This document shows, one piece after another, positions 14,219 through 15,838 of a DNA stretch of 15,838 nt. How positions within the stretch are numbered: the first letter of the stretch is position 1; every line of letters begins with the position of its first letter. Source of the stretch: UBA4055 sp036721445 (lineage in GTDB: Bacteria; UBA4055); contig DAIMKZ010000040.1 in assembly GCA_036721445.1 (NCBI GenBank), forward strand, positions 1 through 15,838, written 5' to 3'. Made by a program: the position numbers and the translations under genes. The notes under the pieces are model-generated. The model searched no databases and was not told the DNA's origin. It worked only from the letters and a program-made list of their open reading frames with translations.

Positions 14219-15658
14219 TTAAACCTTTGGTTTTATTATAAGACTCACGACCGGATTTACAGCCAGTGAAACGAGCATTCCTATCGTTCCGGCCTGAGGA
14301 GAATACGAAGGCCCGAAGTAAAGATACAGGGCTAAAGATGTCCCCAGTCCTGTGAAGAACGAGGCGTACGCTCCGTATTTATTCGCTTTTGCGCCCAATA
14401 TACCCCACAGGAACGGCCCTAGGAAGGCTGAACCTATCGCGCCCCATGAAATACCGAGGATCGCGACGATCGTGTCTATCTTAAAAAGCGCCATGACGAC
14501 CGAAAGAAGCACAAAAACAACGCTTGATATTCTGGTTATCAGAGTGAGTTTTCCGTCGCTGACGTCTTTATTTATGAAACCCTGATAGAAATCTTTTGAC
14601 AATGTAGAGCTGGAAATAAGAACAAGCGACGCAAGAGTGGACATAGATGCCGAAAGCAGCAGCACAAGAATTATGATAAAAAGAGAGTCCGGTATAATCT
14701 TCATAAGAAGCTCAGGCATCAGCTTGTCGAAAATGGGCGCGCCGTCAGAAAAAGCCTGAGGTGTATTTTCCGCGTTTATGAAAAACCTTCCGGTCGAGCC
14801 TACAAAATACGCCACGCAGCCTATAAGCAGCGCAAAGACAGTTGACGCGATCATTCCGGTCTTCACGGCTTTTTCATCCCTGATGGCCAGAAATTTCTGG
14901 ATCAGCTGCGGCATTGCGAAAGGCGCGACGCTGGTTAAGAACACCAGCGAGAACAGCGGCCACCATCCCGGCGGTCCAACGAACGAAGTAAGCTTCGGAT
15001 TGATCGAATTCAGTTTTGCAGATATATTGTAAAGCCCCTCCGATCCTGAGATAGTGAAGATAATCATCATGATCACACCAAGCACCATAACGATGCCGAA
15101 AAAAGTATCAAGCGATGCCATCGACTTATATCCGCCCAGGCTAAGATAGAGTGCTGTAAAAAGGCCCATGAAGACTACCGCGTGCCAGTATTCAAGACCG
15201 GGCAATGATGATTCGAACAGGTATGAAAGTCCCTGAAATACCGCTGCTGAGTAAGGTATCAGGAATACGAAAATGACTATTGAGGCAAAGAGTTTGATGT
15301 TTTTGGAATTATAACGGGCTTCAAGGAATTCGCTCATTGTCGCTACATTATACTTAACCGACGCCTGTTTCACTCTCCATGCAAGAAGTTTCCATACAAG
15401 AAAAACACCAACTATTGCGTTGAAGAACCCGATCCATACTCCGGAATAGCCGAAACCCCAGCCCACTTTTCCCGCGAAACCGATAAAGATCACTGCCGAG
15501 AAATAAGCCGTCCCGTAGGAGAAAGCGCTCATCCACGGCCCCACCTTTCCCCCGCCAAGCAGAAAGTCCGAAAATGTTTTTGTTTTCTTTGCCCCGATGA
15601 TACCGAAAACGATTATCGTCAGAGTGTATAATGCAAGCACTATAATTTTAACGGCCAT
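14219..15658 (-). CDS. Sodium:solute symporter (SSS/SLC5 family)
   Basis: An inner-membrane Na+-coupled importer with the LeuT fold. It is 479 residues with about 13 hydrophobic helices, the normal size. Family marks are the first helix followed by F-S-D-F-L-L-G-G-G (29-37), A-F-S-Y-G-T-A-Y-F-S-A (45-55) for the discontinuous helix, G-G-Y-K-S-M-A-S-L-D (175-184), and S-A-S-M-S-T-L-A-S-L (336-345) followed by S-S-S-T-L-S-K-D-F-Y. In that last stretch S340 and T341 align with the sodium-binding Ser/Thr of PutP. The substrate cannot be read from sequence; sugars, proline, pantothenate and other organic solutes are all known in the family. The ATG at 15658 has a weak GCGGG upstream. The ThyX-like gene follows 2 nt after the stop. 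Confidence 0.9.
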   Translation of the reverse strand: MAVKIIVLALYTLTIIVFGIIGAKKTKTFSDFLLGGGKVGPWMSAFSYGTAYFSAVIFIGFAGKVGWGFGYSGVWIGFFNAIVGVFLVWKLLAWRVKQASVKYNVATMSEFLEARYNSKNIKLFASIVIFVFLIPYSAAVFQGLSYLFESSLPGLEYWHAVVFMGLFTALYLSLGGYKSMASLDTFFGIVMVLGVIMMIIFTISGSEGLYNISAKLNSINPKLTSFVGPPGWWPLFSLVFLTSVAPFAMPQLIQKFLAIRDEKAVKTGMIASTVFALLIGCVAYFVGSTGRFFINAENTPQAFSDGAPIFDKLMPELLMKIIPDSLFIIILVLLLSASMSTLASLVLISSSTLSKDFYQGFINKDVSDGKLTLITRISSVVFVLLSVVMALFKIDTIVAILGISWGAIGSAFLGPFLWGILGAKANKYGAYASFFTGLGTSLALYLYFGPSYSPQAGTIGMLVSLAVNPVVSLIIKPKV

Positions 15659-15692
15659 TCATGATCCCGCTTTTTAATTAAAAATTCAGATG

Positions 15693-15721
15693 AATATAAG
15701 TCTTCGGAGCGCTAAAAGCAA
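15693..15721 (-). promoter_or_regulatory. Candidate promoter of the symporter-ThyX operon
   Basis: On the minus strand TTGCTT (15721-15716) is followed after exactly 17 nt by TATATT (15698-15693, 5/6 match to TATAAT). The leader would be about 28 nt and would include the AT-only palindrome TTTTTAATTAAAAA (15671-15684), a possible operator. The -35 match is only 3/6. Confidence 0.35.
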
Positions 15722-15723
15722 CT

Positions 15724-15736
15724 TTGAAAATTTCAA
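15724..15736. repeat. Short perfect palindrome in the divergent spacer
   Basis: TTGAAA-A-TTTCAA, a 13-nt inverted repeat with 6-nt arms, lies just upstream of the candidate symporter -35 and between two divergent genes. That is a suitable place for an operator controlling either gene. In AT-rich DNA such a short repeat can occur by chance. Confidence 0.3.
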
Positions 15737-15793
15737 TATTTTAGTGATTAATTTCATTTCTAATTTATCATATTTTTACTTATATTCCGCTTT

Positions 15794-15838
15794 ATGAAGA
15801 AAGTTATGGTTATATCTGCTGTTCTGGCTTTTTTTTTG
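15794..15838 (+). CDS. 5' end of a probable secreted protein, cut by the right edge
   Basis: ATG at 15794 opens a frame of 15 codons to the window end, reading M-K-K-V-M-V-I-S-A-V-L-A-F-F-L. This is a typical start of a Sec signal peptide: two lysines, then a hydrophobic run. It is divergent from the symporter gene across a 135-nt spacer. No clear Shine-Dalgarno is seen, as for the secreted TPR gene in this window. The product cannot be identified. Confidence 0.55.
   Translation, partial: MKKVMVISAVLAFFL

Noticed and set aside
1..15838. CRISPR array, tRNA or rRNA gene, insertion sequence, prophage or toxin-antitoxin locus
   Set aside because: No spaced direct repeats, cloverleaf, transposase or terminal inverted repeats were found. 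All spacers are short and the genes are housekeeping, transport or signalling types.

Overview
The window is a gene-dense chromosomal segment from a moderately AT-rich Gram-negative bacterium. It holds ten complete genes plus two cut by the window edges, and no rRNA, tRNA, CRISPR array, insertion sequence or phage gene that I can see. The Gram-negative reading rests on a periplasmic-sensing hybrid kinase, a PilD-type prepilin peptidase, a lipoprotein metal receptor and a secreted TPR protein. The phylum is uncertain. The mixture (tandem ThyX-like protein, IscU fused to a MIP18-like domain, hybrid kinase with two solute-binding domains) suggests a poorly characterised anaerobic lineage, perhaps FCB-like or spirochaete-like, but nothing here proves it.

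Layout. Positions 1-3983 are a minus-strand operon: a secreted protein of unknown function, then (14 nt later) a 1037-residue hybrid histidine kinase, then a gene whose ATG overlaps the kinase stop (ATGA) and runs off the left edge. A 134-bp divergent spacer (3984-4117) carries a good candidate promoter for this operon. Positions 4118-11339 are seven co-directional plus-strand genes: a prepilin peptidase with a large inserted domain; a cysteine desulfurase and its IscU-type scaffold (3 nt apart); a THUMP-domain RNA methyltransferase overlapping the scaffold gene by one base; and a zinc/manganese-type ABC importer in the order receptor, ATPase, permease. After a 90-bp spacer with a candidate promoter comes a secreted TPR protein (11430-12758). 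It converges, with only 3 nt between stop codons, on a minus-strand pair: a sodium:solute symporter and a tandem-duplicated ThyX-like flavoprotein. A second divergent spacer leads to the first 15 codons of a secreted protein at the right edge.

How the genes fit together. The desulfurase and scaffold should make Fe-S clusters, and the nearby ABC importer brings in divalent metal, so 5800-11339 reads as a metal-cofactor neighbourhood with one RNA-modification gene embedded. The kinase operon should report on a periplasmic ligand. No single block is a recognisable new defence or mobile system. The most unusual points are protein architectures: a roughly 265-residue cytoplasmic domain spliced between the last two membrane helices of the prepilin peptidase; a double ThyX whose halves have lost complementary parts of the active-site motifs; an IscU carrying a cysteine-less MIP18-like tail; and a ZnuA-like receptor lacking the usual first histidine ligand. 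There is no gene-free stretch over 300 bases.
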